A stretch of 64,000 nt of DNA from Aphidius gifuensis (taxonomy: Eukaryota > Arthropoda > Insecta > Hymenoptera > Braconidae), in the NCBI RefSeq assembly GCF_014905175.1, contig NC_057792.1:434001-498000 (forward strand), written 5' to 3'. The position numbers were made by a program, and so were the translations under genes. How positions within the stretch are numbered: the stretch's first letter is position 1; every line of letters starts with the position of its first letter. The notes under the pieces were generated by a model, which saw nothing but the letters and a program-made list of their open reading frames with translations, made no database searches and was not told the origin of the DNA. Of the stretch, positions 35,401 through 48,064 are shown one piece after another.

Positions 35401-38400
35401 CAGGCCAAATTTCCATGTACAACTGCATTGTTTGGACTCAAATTTAATGCTCTCAAGTAAGCAGCAACGGCTCTGTAAATATTTTAAATTAAAAAAACAA
35501 TAAAATAGTTAGTATTTTTTTTTTTTTTATTATCAAGATTAGAAATTTTCTCTGGGGTTAAACATTGCATGCAATCTCAGTTAAAATGTTTTGATTGATC
35601 AAAGCTTATCAGTATTAAAAAGTGTGTTATACACACGCAAATTTAAATGTACTTATTGACCCATCTTGTAAAATTTATAAACAATATTTTTAAATTTAAA
35701 TATTTTAATGAGGTTAAGATGTTATCAAGCTAGACCTTTTAATCCAAGATTTAAGCCACGCAATACACCCAGTTGGCACAGGATTTGCAATAGTATTTTC
35801 AATTTGTAAACGTAGAGAGGATGATATTGAGCTTGATGGTGATATTACAGTGTATACAATAACACACTGGTACTCCATTCCTCCATCTCTCTTCACCTCA
35901 GAGTGACAATTTATTATATATATCAAATTATTTTATACCAATTTATAAAATACTATTTATTAATTTCGGTTTTTTTTTTTTACTATTAATTATGACCCTG
36001 CTAAGCAACAATTTAAATATTTAAATTTTAATCAGTCTTTTTTATTATTATCATCAGAATTTTTTTCTTAATTATTGTGCCAGTTTTATTTATTAAATTG
36101 TTTATTGGTTTATCTTCTTGTAGATATTTTAAAGATCTTGGAGAAAAAATTATATTGATCGATAATCACACGGTAAAAATTTCGTCACTTTATAATTGAG
36201 GAAAAAAAATATAAAAAAATATGTAAATATAAAAATTCAAAGTTTATAGTTATGGTTAATAGTCACGCACATAAATAATTATTAATTATTAATTATTAAC
36301 ATTAATTTTTAGGCATTAAACAATCACTTGAATAATCTTGATAGTTTAATTTTTCTTAAATTTATTTTATCTTGTTTAAAAAAAAACTTTTAATCATTCG
36401 AATAATAATGAAATAATTTAATTTAATTATAATGTTATTAATTGTAAATTTATGCTGACAATATTTATCAATTTAAAGAGCAATATTATTTTAATTAAAG
36501 AAAAATTTAAAATTGAATTAAAATCAGATGGAAAATAAATTGAAGATTTTTTGTGATAGTAAAGACGAAGAGAGAAGAAAAAAATAAAATAGAAAAGACA
36601 AAGTAGCAAAATAAAAAGTGCCAAGGATATAAAAAATCCTTTTTTAAAGTTTTTTTTTTGTGTCAGTGAGATACGATGTGTTCCGGGTACTATGAACTAA
36701 ACTACTGACTCGATGTGGCGTTTTTCAGTGGGTCTCGGACAAACCGGCGTCGGCGTCGTTTATACCTTCCTTCAATATTATTAATAAAACTAAAATTTAT
36801 ATATCAAAATAAAAACAATGATTTGAAAACCAATCAATTATTAATATTACAAATTGGTTAAATTTTATTCTACAATTTTTTAAACATTATTTTATCAAGA
36901 TGTATGCATATGAATTTGTAGCAACTCTTGTTGGTTCAAACCAAACGTGTCTTATCATCATTCGAAACTTTTGCCATAAATTATTTTCCTCTCTCTCTCT
37001 CTCTCTCTCTGTTTTTGTTAAAATACTTTGGAGAATAATCATCATTGTGATATGATAATTACAAGGATTCTCTTTCATCAACAAAAAAAAATAAATAATA
37101 AATTTTTCCATCAAATGGTTGATTTATTGATGCAATTTTAAAATAAGTTTTTGTCATTATCATCACGTTTCAATAATAATTTTTGGCATATCGATCTTTA
37201 AATTTTCATTCAATGTTTATTTGCTCATGCGCTTTTATTATGCGTATATTTTTAATAATCATAATTCTTGATTTATAAATATATATGCTATTTCCTTTTT
37301 GCAATATAATTTTTTGTTCTATAAAATTCTGCTTGTGATTCAAGAGCTTCAAGATTTTTCATATAGTTTGTCTGCTTTTTTTTTCAAATGAAAAGAAAAA
37401 CTTTTTTACTTAGCTTTGACTGTATGCTTAGTTGATTATATTTCTTTTCAATTTAAATTTTTTCTTTGCCGAGAGAAAGAGAGACGAAAAGTTTTAAAAT
37501 TATTATTTCAAGACAAAATGAACTTAATAATTCAAACTCAATTGTCGATGCAAAGACTAGCACACTTTGAAAGAATTAAAATATCTTTGATATATTTTTT
37601 TTAATCAATATCTATCAAAGAATTTAATATTTTTTTTGTTCTTTACTTTTCAACAGAAAGTAACAAATGAGGTAGAAAATTATTTTTAGTTCAAGCTAAA
37701 GTTCAGAAGCGTCTCATAGAAGTGAAAAATAAAAGTTTTTTTTCAATGAAAAGAGGTCACCAATGGGATCAACCTGAGTCCATCAAAAAGTTAGCTGATA
37801 AAAAAAAAGAATAATACATCCAAGTGCTAAATAAAATTCAACATAAAAAATATAAAAAGAAATTTTAAAAAAATGTCGAGTAAAGACTTGTTAAATGCAT
37901 GTTCAATAGTGTATCTTTATTTTGCTCTTGAAATTTTTTTACGATAATAATATATAAAGGAAAATCAACTCATGAAATTTAATAAAAAAAAAAAATATAT
38001 ATTGCAAAGCTAACAGCAAGTCACAGTGGGTGTGACAATTGTGACGTTTCAGACAACGAGGCACCGAGAAATAAAAATATTCCACGATTTATTTGCAGAA
38101 AAAAAATAATCTAAAACAAAGTTGAATTATTCTCTAGACTTGTGACAAAATAAATGGATTTTGTTTTGTAAATTTAAGTGATAAATTTCATTTTATTTGA
38201 TAAATTTTATTACGATTAATTTGATAGTAAAATTTTATGACGAAGGACACTCGATAATTGTCTAAATCGAATCATTCAAGAAACTTTAAGTTAATTATTT
38301 TTGCAACGTTTAGTATATTTTTAAAAAATTATTACGTTAAAAAAAAATAGAGGAAATTAATATTAACATCAAGGCATAATGTCATTTCGCTAAAATGTAT

Positions 38401-41400
38401 TTTTTTTTTTTTTTATTTATGATTTATTCACGAGTCAGGATATTATTAATCAACGTTTATTTTCACGGTCATAGTAACAAATATTAAACTTCAAAGTTAA
38501 TCATAAAGTGGCTCTATAAAAGTCACATTTTATATCACTTTAATATCTAAAAGAAAAAACTTTTTAAAATTGTTTTTTATGTTGAAATTACATTTTTTAT
38601 TTCAAACAATATCTCAGTTGTGGGATATAAAACAAAAAAAAAAACAATATCTGGAACAAACATCCTGACATTCTCTAGTAAATTTCAGGTCTTTATTATT
38701 TGTTTTTTTTTTTTTTTTGTGAAAATAAAAAATAGGACAATTGACGAGGCGTATAAAGTAAAGAAAATAAAAACGATAAAAAAAAATATATAACGTCAAC
38801 AATATAGACAGTCAATTCCAATTGAATTGACAAGAAAAAAATGTTTGAAAAATAAAGGCGATGGTCTGGTGATAAGCTAGCTTGGTTAAATCAATAAACA
38901 ACAAGCCCCAAAAATAAATTCAATTAACAAATAATAAATAGTTAATAAAAATTTACTTGAAAAATAATTTTAATAGAAAGAAATATTCAACGAAAAGTGT
39001 TGTCATTTTTAAAAAAGATAAATTAAAAAAAGCCCCCAAAAAATTATAAATTTCATGAATAATAAATAATTATTATTTAAAATTTAAACTTGAATTATCA
39101 ATATTAATTTTTAAAATAATTATAAATCTTTGTTAGTATCGAAAAAAATGAATTTTTACTAAATGAATAATTGAAAATAGAAAATAAACTGACCTGTCAA
39201 ATATTCTTGCCTCTTTAAGAACATTTCCCAAATTAATATATGCATCAAGAAAATTTGGATCAAGTGCAACAGCTTTTTCAAAATGATGAATTGCCAGCCA
39301 TATTTCACCTTGTGCATTAAATACACATCCAAGATTGCTCCAAGCAACAGCAAAATCAGGACGAGTCTCAATCGCCTTCAAGTAGCAAGCCTAAAGCCAG
39401 ATAAATAAACATGTTAAATTTTTTTTAAATATTCGCGATTATGAAATTAAATAATTACGCGCCGCGCATATTTATTTTTTTCAAATATTTTTTTTTTCTA
39501 TTTTTTATTTTTCATATATTTCGTCCAACCTCTGCACGTTTATTTTTCTTCGCAAGCGCAATACAACATTGCAATGTATTCATTATCATTGTTATCAAAC
39601 AATTTTATTATTATTTTTTTACTGCAAACACAATTATTCATGTGCAACACGATATTATTATTTTTTCAATTTTATTATTATTTATTTCATCAAATATTTA
39701 ACATTTTATTGACTACATTGCAGTGTGTATTTTCAATAAAAAAAAAACAAAAGCTGGGTAAATTGCTGCTGGATGTCCTCCCAAAATAAAATAAAATATT
39801 CTAAATTTTCTTTCATTAATTAAACATTAAAAAAAAAACAAAATAAAAATAAAAATCAACAATAAAGCTATTAAAAGCTACATGAAAATAATAAAAAATA
39901 AAAAAATCATAAAATTATCTCTCCATTTTATTAATGAAGATGTTTCTTTTTTTTTTTTCTCATACAATATTTCTAAGAGAAAAAAAAATTAAAATAAACT
40001 AATATTATTATTATTATGACCGATGTAAAATTATATATTTTGTAATAAATTTCAGGAAGGACTCTCCTGGGATTGTAATTTGAAAGATGTGTCAAGACGC
40101 GCATGAAATAATCACACAAATGTACAAAAAGTTGCTGACAAATCTCCAAAATGCGTCTGGTGGATTTGCCAGCACACTCAATAAAATAGTATATTAATTT
40201 TTCAAATATAATCAAATAAATAATTAACAAATTTATTAACAAACAAAAGTGTGATTATTTCAGAAAATAGCAATTGAGAAATTCGCGCATAAAAGAGGTG
40301 GACTGCACCATAAACTGTTAAATCCATACCTAAAAAAATACTTGAAATTAAAAGTAAAAAAAAAAAAAAATAAATAAATAAATAAAATAAAAAAAAAAAA
40401 AAAAAGGTGAAAACCATTTGATCGATCTCAGGATAACATAGCTATTTAATAATTTGAAGGAGTTGGGATATTGATTTTTTATATTCTTCATGAATATTTA
40501 CTTACCGAGCAAATTTATCACAAGTTACATACAAAAAATCATGGATCTTGTTTTTTGGAGTTGAAATTTGAAAAGAAAAGGAGAGGACAGAGATCGATCT
40601 CGGGAGCTACCTTACCTCTTGGTTGTACCCATCTGGTGGGTCCATATTAGACACCAAGTGTATACCGGCAAGTGTATTATGGTGATCCTTCGATGGGTTG
40701 GATAACGACCATTGTCCATGATCCCCTCCTATATTCGATTATCAAACCATTTTAAATAAGACGACTTTCTACTTCTTTTAAAAATACCTTCATTTATATA
40801 TTTTTATTCATTTTTTTATATCTCATAATATATTTTTTATATATTTCAAACAAATTTAATTTCCTAGATGATGCTTTTTTTCTTTTGTCAATTACAAAAT
40901 AATGATTTTAGTATTTTTTTAAAAAATATTTCAGCATGCAAATACTGATGACATTTATTTAAATTAAAATGAACCGATACAATTATTATTATTATTTTTC
41001 TTTTTTTTTTGTTAAATAAATAAAATATATTTTAAGGAAAATAAAAAAATAACAACAACGCGCCAGTGAGCCCTCGGGAATGGTCGATGCAGAAAACTTC
41101 CTATCAATTTTGGTAACACCTTTTAAATTTAACAAAAAAAAAGCTCGTTCATTGATTTTAATTAAAAAAAAAAATATACCAAAATTTATTATTCGTAATT
41201 TGTTTATCAAAATTATCCAATTATTTTTAAATAAATGAAAGAGCTTTTTTTTTATTCGCCAGCGCCGCGCAATAATGCAGAATACTTGAACAATAAAATA
41301 GATTAAAAAAAAAAAAAGAAGAATATAATGTAAATAATTTAAAAGCTTTTATAAAATTTATTTAAATTTTTTTAATAATAAATATTTGTTCAAGTAAACT

Positions 41401-44338
41401 CGCGCCAATATTTGCCATGTTGATGATAATAAAAAATGAAAATTTATGTTTTTTTTAATAATGATTATATGATAAACAATTGTGAGTGAAAAAAAATCAT
41501 GATGATGATGATGATGAAGATGTACTTAAAATCTAATGATCGCTGCGTTACTGCTGATCCTATTTTTATTCATCAAAAAACATGAAATTTATATTTAAAA
41601 ATATTCAAGCATGCATATTCAATAACAAGTACAAATAGGATCAATTATCAGTCATCATACACGTAAAAGCAACATTCATATTTTTATCAAGCAATAATAT
41701 TATAAAAATTTATTTAACAATGATGCTTTTACGTCGCGCAATATTGCTTTAAAATTCATATATTTTTATTTCCTCTTTCATGTTTGTTGCTATTTTAAAA
41801 TACAAAATTTAATCAACTGCATAATAACCAACATTTTCCTTTAATTAAAAACAACAATAATAATAATTTTTATCAATAGCAACAACTTGTGTACAGAAAA
41901 TGAGGAAAGAAAAATATATAAAAAATAAATTTTTCAAGTATTAAAAATACCCAGTGTGTTGTCTGCAATAAAAAAAAAAAAAAAATTTTAAAAATAAAAA
42001 AATATCTATTAAAGTTTTTCTGAAAAATAGTATATATGTATAAAAATTTTTTGATTATGTATTGTATGTTTTGTTGATGATTTTTTTGTTGTAGTAGTGA
42101 ACGCTGCGCATAATAAATTATCAAAATAAAATATAAAATAATAGCTGGAACAAAAAGACAGGTAGCTTTCTGCACGAGCAAAATATGTGTATAATATATA
42201 TTTTTTGTAAAAAATATATAAAATTAAAAACAAATGCTCTACACACTCCTCAAGAACTGCACCAGCAAATAAAATAAACATGTGTTTTAAATGAATTGAT
42301 AATTCATATTTAAATGAACACATGTCATTGAAAAAAATAATAAGATGAAGAAGAAGATGAAGAAGATAAAGAAGATGATGATAAAAAATTTGATAGTGTT
42401 CGATCAAACACTTACCTTGGCTTCATCAAGTCTGGACAATGCTTTCAATAGATTACCAAGATCGCTGCGAACACAGTAGAGATCCTGTTGACAAAATAAA
42501 AATCGAAATTAAAATCAAATTTCAAGGTCAGCCAGTTTATTGTCTTGACAATGAAAATATTACTAACTGGATTATACTGGAGAGCAGTGACATAAGCTGA
42601 AACAGCTTGTTCCATATCACCAGCAGCAACTAGAGCAGCTGCTAAATTAATATATCCATCAATAAAATCAGGCTTCAATCTAACAGCATGTTTATAATTT
42701 TCTAGAGCATCTACTAATTGTCCACGTTCTTTGTAAACATTTCCCAAGTTACTGTATGCCTCGGCCAACAGTGGATTGTGTTTAATAGCAAGAGTACTAT
42801 AATGAGCTGATCTAAATTAACAAATAATTAGTACAATAATTAGTATAGCAATTATAAAAAATATAACATGTATTTATTTTCATTTTTATAAACGTACTTT
42901 TCAAGTTTACGACATTGAAAATGTATTGATGAGAGTAACAATAATACTCCAGTATTATTTTGTTCCTGTCTTAATAATTGCATACAATGTTTTTCAGCAT
43001 TTTCATAATCACCAGCTTGATACTCACGATGAGCAAGTTCTAGAAGCCCTGAAAAAAAAAAACAAAATATTAAAAATAACTATTATATAAAAATTATAAT
43101 TATTATTTACAATTATTATCATCAGTGTTATTGCTACTTGTTATTTCTTTGTCTTGTGATATGTAAAAAAAATTTGATCCAAATTCGAAATGACTTGGTG
43201 AAATAACACTACTTGTTTCTTGTAAAATTCCATAATTATTATCATAATTACACACAGCAATTACACCACTATTATTTATTGTTAAATCATTCATTTTTTT
43301 TTGGTAAATTAAATATTAGGATGATGCTATTTCAAGTCTAGCTTTGTCAAATAATGAGCAAATACTGTTGTAACCCTGTTTGGGGGGGTTGAATGTAAGC
43401 TGATATATAAAAGGTAAATTGTAATAAAAATCAAGAGGGGAACTACACCAGTTGTGTGCCCATCAACATCAAGTACCCTGTCGCAAATTAAAAAAAGCAA
43501 TTAAATAATTTCAGCACCCTTTTCAACAAATTAAAATAATCAAACTTGAAAAATCATTATCAACAGCTATTTAAAGAGCTATTAATTTATCAAATAAATA
43601 TTGTAAATAGAAAAAGAAAAAGCAGAGTTAAAATGATGTTGATTCGAAATCATCAACAATTTCGAAATCAATAGTTACATCCCTGATAAAAGGATATGTG
43701 TAACAAAGGGTCTCAGGATGAGAAAGCCCAAAGGAAAATAGGCTTGTTGGCAGATGGAAAGGTTGGCCAGTGGAATATTCCACAGAGATGGAACAAAAAA
43801 TACATGTATAACAAGCCAGAGGGGAATATTAGGCGCAAATCGCAATAGACAAGAATAAAATATACAAAATGAGAGAGACATGAAAATTTTAAAAATAAAA
43901 AAAAACATTGTTCTAGATGTAATTTAATATATTAATATTTTTGTTAATTTAATTTACATGACGATCAATAACAAGCACGTGTTTCAGCAAGTTGCAAGTA
44001 CGCAAGGTACTTGTTCCAAAAAAAAGAGATCAATCTTTATGTAATTTTTTTTAATTTTTAAATAACTAATTTGACAAAAAAAAAAAAAAAATCGATAATT
44101 ATTAATGCAACTCTTTTTTTCAACATTTGTTTAAAAAAAAAAAAATAAATGTTTATTATTTTTAAATAAAAAAATTATTAAAACAATTGATATATTATTT
44201 ATGATAAAAATAATGGTAATTTGTTGATAATAATTTAGTCAACTCACCGACAGTTGAAAGTTGTGGCATTTCACTCATTTTTAATATGACATTTGCACCT
44301 GGTATTTGTTGATGACCCTGCGCTTGTGAAGTTTGCAT
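32466..44338 (-). CDS. sxc: UDP-GlcNAc:protein O-linked N-acetylglucosaminyltransferase (OGT, super sex combs)
   Basis: Nucleocytoplasmic O-GlcNAc transferase that modifies Ser/Thr of many proteins, including Polycomb-group targets. CDS = complement(join(32466..32649, 32718..34063, 34451..35053, 35126..35306, 35383..35472, 39194..39390, 42416..42484, 42568..42811, 42898..43048, 44248..44338)), 1,051 aa against about 1,046 in human. All splice phases agree. Residues ~30-480 are tandem TPR repeats with AYSNLGNVYKERG-type helices. The catalytic GT41 region begins in exon 9 with GYVSSDFGNHPTSH (catalytic-pocket His), then GYPGTSGASFMDY, CNFNQLYKIDP (substrate-binding Lys) and the CNGHTTSMDVLWTG nucleotide-site motif. 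The insect-typical intervening domain sits between about residues 700 and 800. It shares its 5' side head to head with awd. Large introns of 3.7 and 3.0 kb interrupt the TPR region. Confidence 0.97.
34314..34384 (-). pseudogene. tRNA(Ser)-like relic in an OGT intron
   Basis: On the minus strand the sequence opens GGGGATAGTGGCCAAGTGG, which contains a perfect pol III A-box (TGGCCAAGTGG, 34366-34376). About 34 bases later comes a perfect B-box (GGTTCGATTCC, 34322-34332). D-arm pairing is possible, but the anticodon stem does not pair and the 3' side lacks the complement of GGGGATA, so no acceptor stem can form. It is either a decayed tRNA or the head of a tRNA-derived SINE, not a working tRNA. 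Confidence 0.6.
35473..39193 (-). other. 3.7-kb OGT intron
   Basis: Intron between the exons encoding EARIFDR and AVAAYLRAL. It is mostly AT-rich. It contains a less biased open patch at 35,714-35,926 (minus strand, 70 codons, no splice support seen), a (CT)11 run at 36989-37010, and a small hairpin GTCACA/TGTGAC at 38020-38036. No gene is recognised. Confidence 0.6.
36989..37010 (+). repeat. (CT)11 microsatellite
   Basis: Eleven uninterrupted CT dinucleotides inside an OGT intron. Confidence 0.9.
39391..42415 (-). other. 3.0-kb OGT intron
   Basis: Intron between DEAK and ACYLKAIETRPDF. Apart from the candidate exon at 40,616-40,728 and a GC-richer open patch at about 40,040-40,190, it is AT-rich simple sequence. 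Confidence 0.6.
40616..40728 (-). other. candidate cassette or nested exon inside an OGT intron
   Basis: On the minus strand an ATATAG acceptor (weak pyrimidine tract) precedes a 113-base GC-rich stretch that ends in a perfect donor GAG/GTAAGG. Two frames are open right across it. One reads GDHGQWSLSNPSKDHHN and ends DPPDGYNQE. The other joins in phase to the preceding OGT exon, which ends DEAK. A second acceptor (TTTTTTTAG, exon start 40329) and an AATAAA (minus strand, 40232-40237) follow, so a short alternative 3' end for OGT, or a small nested gene, is possible. I do not recognise the peptide. Confidence 0.3.
43111..43294 (-). CDS. possible alternative first coding exon of OGT
   Basis: Just upstream of OGT exon 2, the minus strand has an ATG opening 61 codons (MNDLTINNSGVIAVCNYDN...) that end with one extra base before a donor-like ATT/GTAAAT at 43111/43110. 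The phase (one base carried over) equals that of the canonical first exon ending at 44248, so splicing to 43048 keeps the OGT frame. It would replace the first 30 residues by 61 acidic, Asn/Ser-rich ones. About 110 bases upstream is a TATATA-containing stretch (43404-43409), which could be its promoter. Human OGT also has alternative N-termini, but this peptide is not a recognisable targeting sequence. The only other reading is a chance frame in the intron. Confidence 0.45.
43295..44247 (-). other. first OGT intron (upstream part)
   Basis: Noncoding. It holds a seven-base-stem hairpin at 43995-44013 (CAAGTAC/GTACTTG) next to a CACGTG at about 43,977, and the possible alternative promoter near 43,400. 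Nothing else is seen. Confidence 0.5.
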
Positions 44339-44938
44339 GATGATGATGAATTTTTATTTTTAATTCGCAGAAATATACGCAAGCTAAAAGTTAGTTTTTT
44401 TTTTTTTTTTTTGTTTAAGTTTTTTGTCAATAAAATAAAATATTATTTATAATTTTTTTGTGATTTATTTGTTTGTTTATAATACACGTGTATTAGCTAC
44501 GTCAACAATATCTAATTTTTGTCTTATTTTTTTGTCAACATAGAGAGAAAGAAAGATTGATTAAACACGAATTTAATTGCAATGAGATTTTTTTATTTCT
44601 CGTTACACTTGCTAACCAATATACGCCATTTTAAGATATTATTAGTTTACAAATTATTCGACATCTTTTAGTGGCGCTAGTTTTTCTTTTATTTTTTTTT
44701 TAGTATTTTTTTAGTATTAATTTAGCCACAAGTGGCGTGATAACCGTGTTTATCAACCAATGATATTTATTCTCTAGTTTTTCCCTATTAAATTTTTTGA
44801 CCAATTAAATAACGAGGACGCCTGGATGATAGCATCATCAAAAACTAACTTCCTCTAAAATTTTAATACATCAAAAACCGGCAGACCACTATTCAGTTTG
44901 TTGAAACTTAAATTAATATAACAAAAAAAATCATTAAA
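44339..44938. promoter_or_regulatory. bidirectional promoter region of OGT and awd
   Basis: The start codons of OGT (minus, 44338) and awd (plus, 44939) are 600 bases apart and diverge. The interval has ACGCCATTTTAAG near 44,620-44,635 (a reverse YY1-like ATGGCG), TAGTGGCGCTAG near 44,670 and no TATA box close to either gene. This fits two TATA-less housekeeping promoters back to back. Confidence 0.5.
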
Positions 44939-45734
44939 ATGGCTGAAAACAAAGAAAGAACTTTCATCATGATCAAACCCGATGGTGTCCAACGTGGACT
45001 TGTTGGTAAAATCATCCAAAGATTTGAAGAAAAAGGCTTCAAACTCGTTGCCATGAAGATGGTCTGGGTAAGTTATCACCATCTTGATAGAACCTATCAT
45101 CACATTCCACGTGGTCAATTATTAATTTTTCCAATTTCATCAACAACAATTCAATAATCATCCATTACATTGTCATTTTTTTGTTTATATTTTTGTTAAT
45201 ATGACATGTACCATCAAGTGTCTTTAATTGTTGATAAAAAAATTAATAATATTCATTTGTATTTTCTCCAGGCATCTGAGGATCTCTTGAAGGAACATTA
45301 TGCTGATTTATCAAAACGTCCATTCTTCCCAAGTCTTGTTAAATACATGAGCTCTGGACCAGTTGTTCCAATGGTAATATTATCATTATTATAATTACGT
45401 AATATATAAAAAAAAAGATAAGCTGATTATCAGGAGTGAATCCTATCAAGTTGTGTTACATAATATTAATGGAAATTTTAATTTGTCTTTGAAGGTCTGG
45501 GAAGGTCTTAATGCTGTCAAGACTGGTCGTGTTATGTTGGGTGAAACAAACCCAAAGGATTCAGCACCAGGTACAATTCGTGGTGATTATTGTGTCCAAG
45601 TTGGTCGTAATATCATTCATGGTTCTGATGCTGTTGAATCAGCAGAGAAAGAAATTAAATTGTGGTTTGGAGATGAAAAGAAATCTGAAGTTGTTGACTG
45701 GTCTGCATGGGCAGAAAAATGGATCTATGAATAA
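44939..45734 (+). CDS. awd: nucleoside diphosphate kinase (abnormal wing discs)
   Basis: Transfers the gamma-phosphate of ATP to NDPs through a phospho-histidine. It is a hexameric cytosolic enzyme that balances nucleotide pools and supports dynamin-driven endocytosis. CDS = join(44939..45067, 45272..45373, 45495..45734), 156 aa (human NME1 is 152). All introns are phase 0 with GTAAGT or GTAATA donors. Key residues are intact: IKPDGVQRG with the nucleotide Lys, HYADLSKRPFF with Tyr and Arg of the phosphate site, KTGRVMLG and TIRGDYC Arg residues, and VGRNIIHGSD with the catalytic His. It ends WAEKWIYE. An AATAAA is at 45752-45757. A second, diverged copy lies 1.6 kb downstream with the same intron positions. 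Confidence 0.97.
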
Positions 45735-45751
45735 TTTAATTGTTCCAAATC

Positions 45752-45757
45752 AATAAA
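45752..45757 (+). promoter_or_regulatory. AATAAA polyadenylation signal of awd
   Basis: Canonical signal 18 bases after the stop codon, so the 3' UTR is very short. Confidence 0.6.
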
Positions 45758-47200
45758 CTTCCATAAAATGTTTTTTTTTTTCTCTTATGACTTGTGAGTC
45801 ATCAGTCATGAGAGATTAATATGATATAAAAATAAAATCATTGTTTTGTTTCATTATTTTTTTAATGTAACATGATCTATGTTATTCATGACAAATAAAT
45901 AATTTCATTCCTATAAATTATTGTGTCTATTTGTGTTGTTTTACTGATTTAAATTTAATAAATTATATTTATTATTTACTGAGTAATCAAAGAAAAATTA
46001 GTATTTTTTTTTTACTTGTTTTTCATTAAATAAATAAAAGAGTAGACGTAATTTAAAAAAAAAATTAAAATAACTGTTTATATATATTTTTGGTAATAAT
46101 AATAATTAATTCATATTTTTAATTATTATTTTATTTTAATTATAGCAGCTGTTGAAACAAGGTGAAATTTTTTATTTTTATTTTTTTATGCAACGTGGAT
46201 AATGAGTCAATAATTAAAGTCAATAATTTTTATATGAATTTAGATGGAATGATTATTTAAAAATTGTATTTTTATTAATTTCATGATTGCAGAATTAATT
46301 TTTTTTCATAAATTTAAAGCTATTTTATTTTTTTTCTAGCTAATTTTGCTAATGAAATATTTTTAATTATTATTTTTTTTTTTTTAGCTTTAAAATTAAT
46401 TTTTCTATTACTGACCTTTTTATTTCGATGGCTTTTAAATTTTTTTATCATTACATTTGTCAATTTAAAAAAAAAAAAAACACTATTTAGAGAATATTGT
46501 TGGTAAATTTAATGTTTTTTTTCGATTCCAACAGATTGATTAATTCAAATCGAAATTTGAAAAATAAAATCCACCAATAAGTCGATGAACCTTTACTAAA
46601 AAAAAAAAAAAAAATACAAATATTTTGTTAATTAATAATATAACTGCTATGTGTCATGAAAATAATACCAGAAAATAAATTAAATTTAAAAAACACAAAA
46701 CACCTTATAAGTGATAATTGTCTTAATAAAGTCTTGTAAATAATTATTGTCAATCAAAGTTATCGTTAAAATAGACAAATACACTGGATTTTCTTGTTGA
46801 CATTCAGAGATACGATAGCAAAGATGATTGCTGATAAAATATGTCATTTCGGGGTTGAAAAAACTTTTAATTAAAATGGAAAATTTATGATAAATTTGAT
46901 AAGACAACAGATTGAATATAAATAATAACACAAATGGAAAAATACAAAAATAAATTCTCATTAAAAAAATAAGAAAATATACAAAATAATAATAACAAAT
47001 TGTCATTTAAAAAAAAATACATTTGTAATAATAATCAGCAGTATAAATAAAAAATATTTTTATTTAATATTGTTGGTTGAAAGACCTCAATAAACATCAA
47101 CAATCCAACACAATATATATTGAATGTGCCAGTTCAAACAATAATAATCATGAAATAATTGATATGATAACGATAAAAAAAAATAATAATACCTTTCAAC
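45758..47200. other. intergenic AT-rich spacer between the two NDP kinase genes
   Basis: No gene or obvious duplication remnant of the kinase is seen. The sequence is A/T homopolymer-rich throughout. Confidence 0.6.
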
Positions 47201-47204
47201 TTAG

Positions 47205-47228
47205 TATATAAAGAATGGAATTATCAGT
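47205..47228 (+). promoter_or_regulatory. TATA box and initiator of the second NDP kinase gene
   Basis: TATATAAAG at 47205-47213 is followed by TCAGT at 47224-47228, about 90 bases before the start codon. This TATA-type promoter contrasts with the TATA-less awd promoter and suggests more restricted expression. Confidence 0.5.
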
Positions 47229-47316
47229 ATAAAAATAGTAATAAAAACTGGATCATCAAATTAACATCAAAGTTATTAAATTGAAAATTAGTTTGTAAAT
47301 AAAATCAATCTTAATC

Positions 47317-48064
47317 ATGGCTGAAAATGGAAAAATGACTGTATCAGAAAATAACAATAAAGAAAAAACATTGATAATGGTCAAGCCAGATGGTGTACAA
47401 CGTGGACTTGTTGGTAAAATAATTCAAAGATACGAAGAAAAAGGTTTCAAGCTTGTTGCTATCAAGATGGTTTGGGTAAGTCTTTTATTTCTTTTAAATT
47501 AAATGATGCATCAATATGGAAATGATGATTATTAAAATATCCAAGACATAATTCCAATTGATTGAACATCATCATCATCAAGATGATTTATTAATTTATT
47601 AAATTATATTTAAAGCCAACTGAAGAACTCGTCAAGAAACACTATGCCTATCATTCAGAACAACCATTTTTCCCAGCTCTTGTTAAGTACATTTGTTCTG
47701 GTCCAGTTGTTGCAATGGTAATTAAATTTATCATGTATTATTAAATACATATATTTTTTAAAAGATAACAAATAATAATTGTCAATATTTAAACAAATGT
47801 TTTTTATACTTATTTTTTTTTTTAAATTAATAAAAGGTCTGGGAAGGATTTAATGCTGTTAAAACAGGACGTATCATGCTTGGTACACATACTGACTTTG
47901 CACCTGGTACAATCAGAGGTGATTTTTGTGCTCATCAAATTGAGAAAAATATAACTCATGGATCACATGATCTTGAAGCTGCTAAGATGGAAATTAAATT
48001 ATGGTTTTCTGATAAAGAAATTATGAATTGGACGTCGTGGGCTGAAAAATGGATTTACCAGTAA
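47317..48064 (+). CDS. diverged tandem copy of nucleoside diphosphate kinase
   Basis: CDS = join(47317..47475, 47616..47717, 47837..48064), 162 aa. Introns fall at the same codons and phase 0 as in awd, so it arose by DNA-level tandem duplication, not retroposition. The N-terminus is extended (MAENGKMTVSENNNKE) before the shared KPDGVQRGLVGKIIQR. The catalytic His survives (ITHGSH), as do Lys of VKPDG, Tyr of HYAY and Arg of KTGRIM and TIRGDF. However KRPFF becomes EQPFF, which loses the Arg equivalent to human NME1 Arg58. VGRNIIHGSD becomes IEKNITHGSH, and ETNPKDSAPG becomes THTDFAPG. It may be a weaker, tissue-restricted kinase or have a non-catalytic role. The frame is fully open, so it is not a pseudogene. 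Confidence 0.93.

Noticed and set aside
35714..35926. 70-codon minus-strand frame in an OGT intron
   Set aside because: OGT exons on each side join in phase without it; no clear acceptor-donor pair and no recognised homology.
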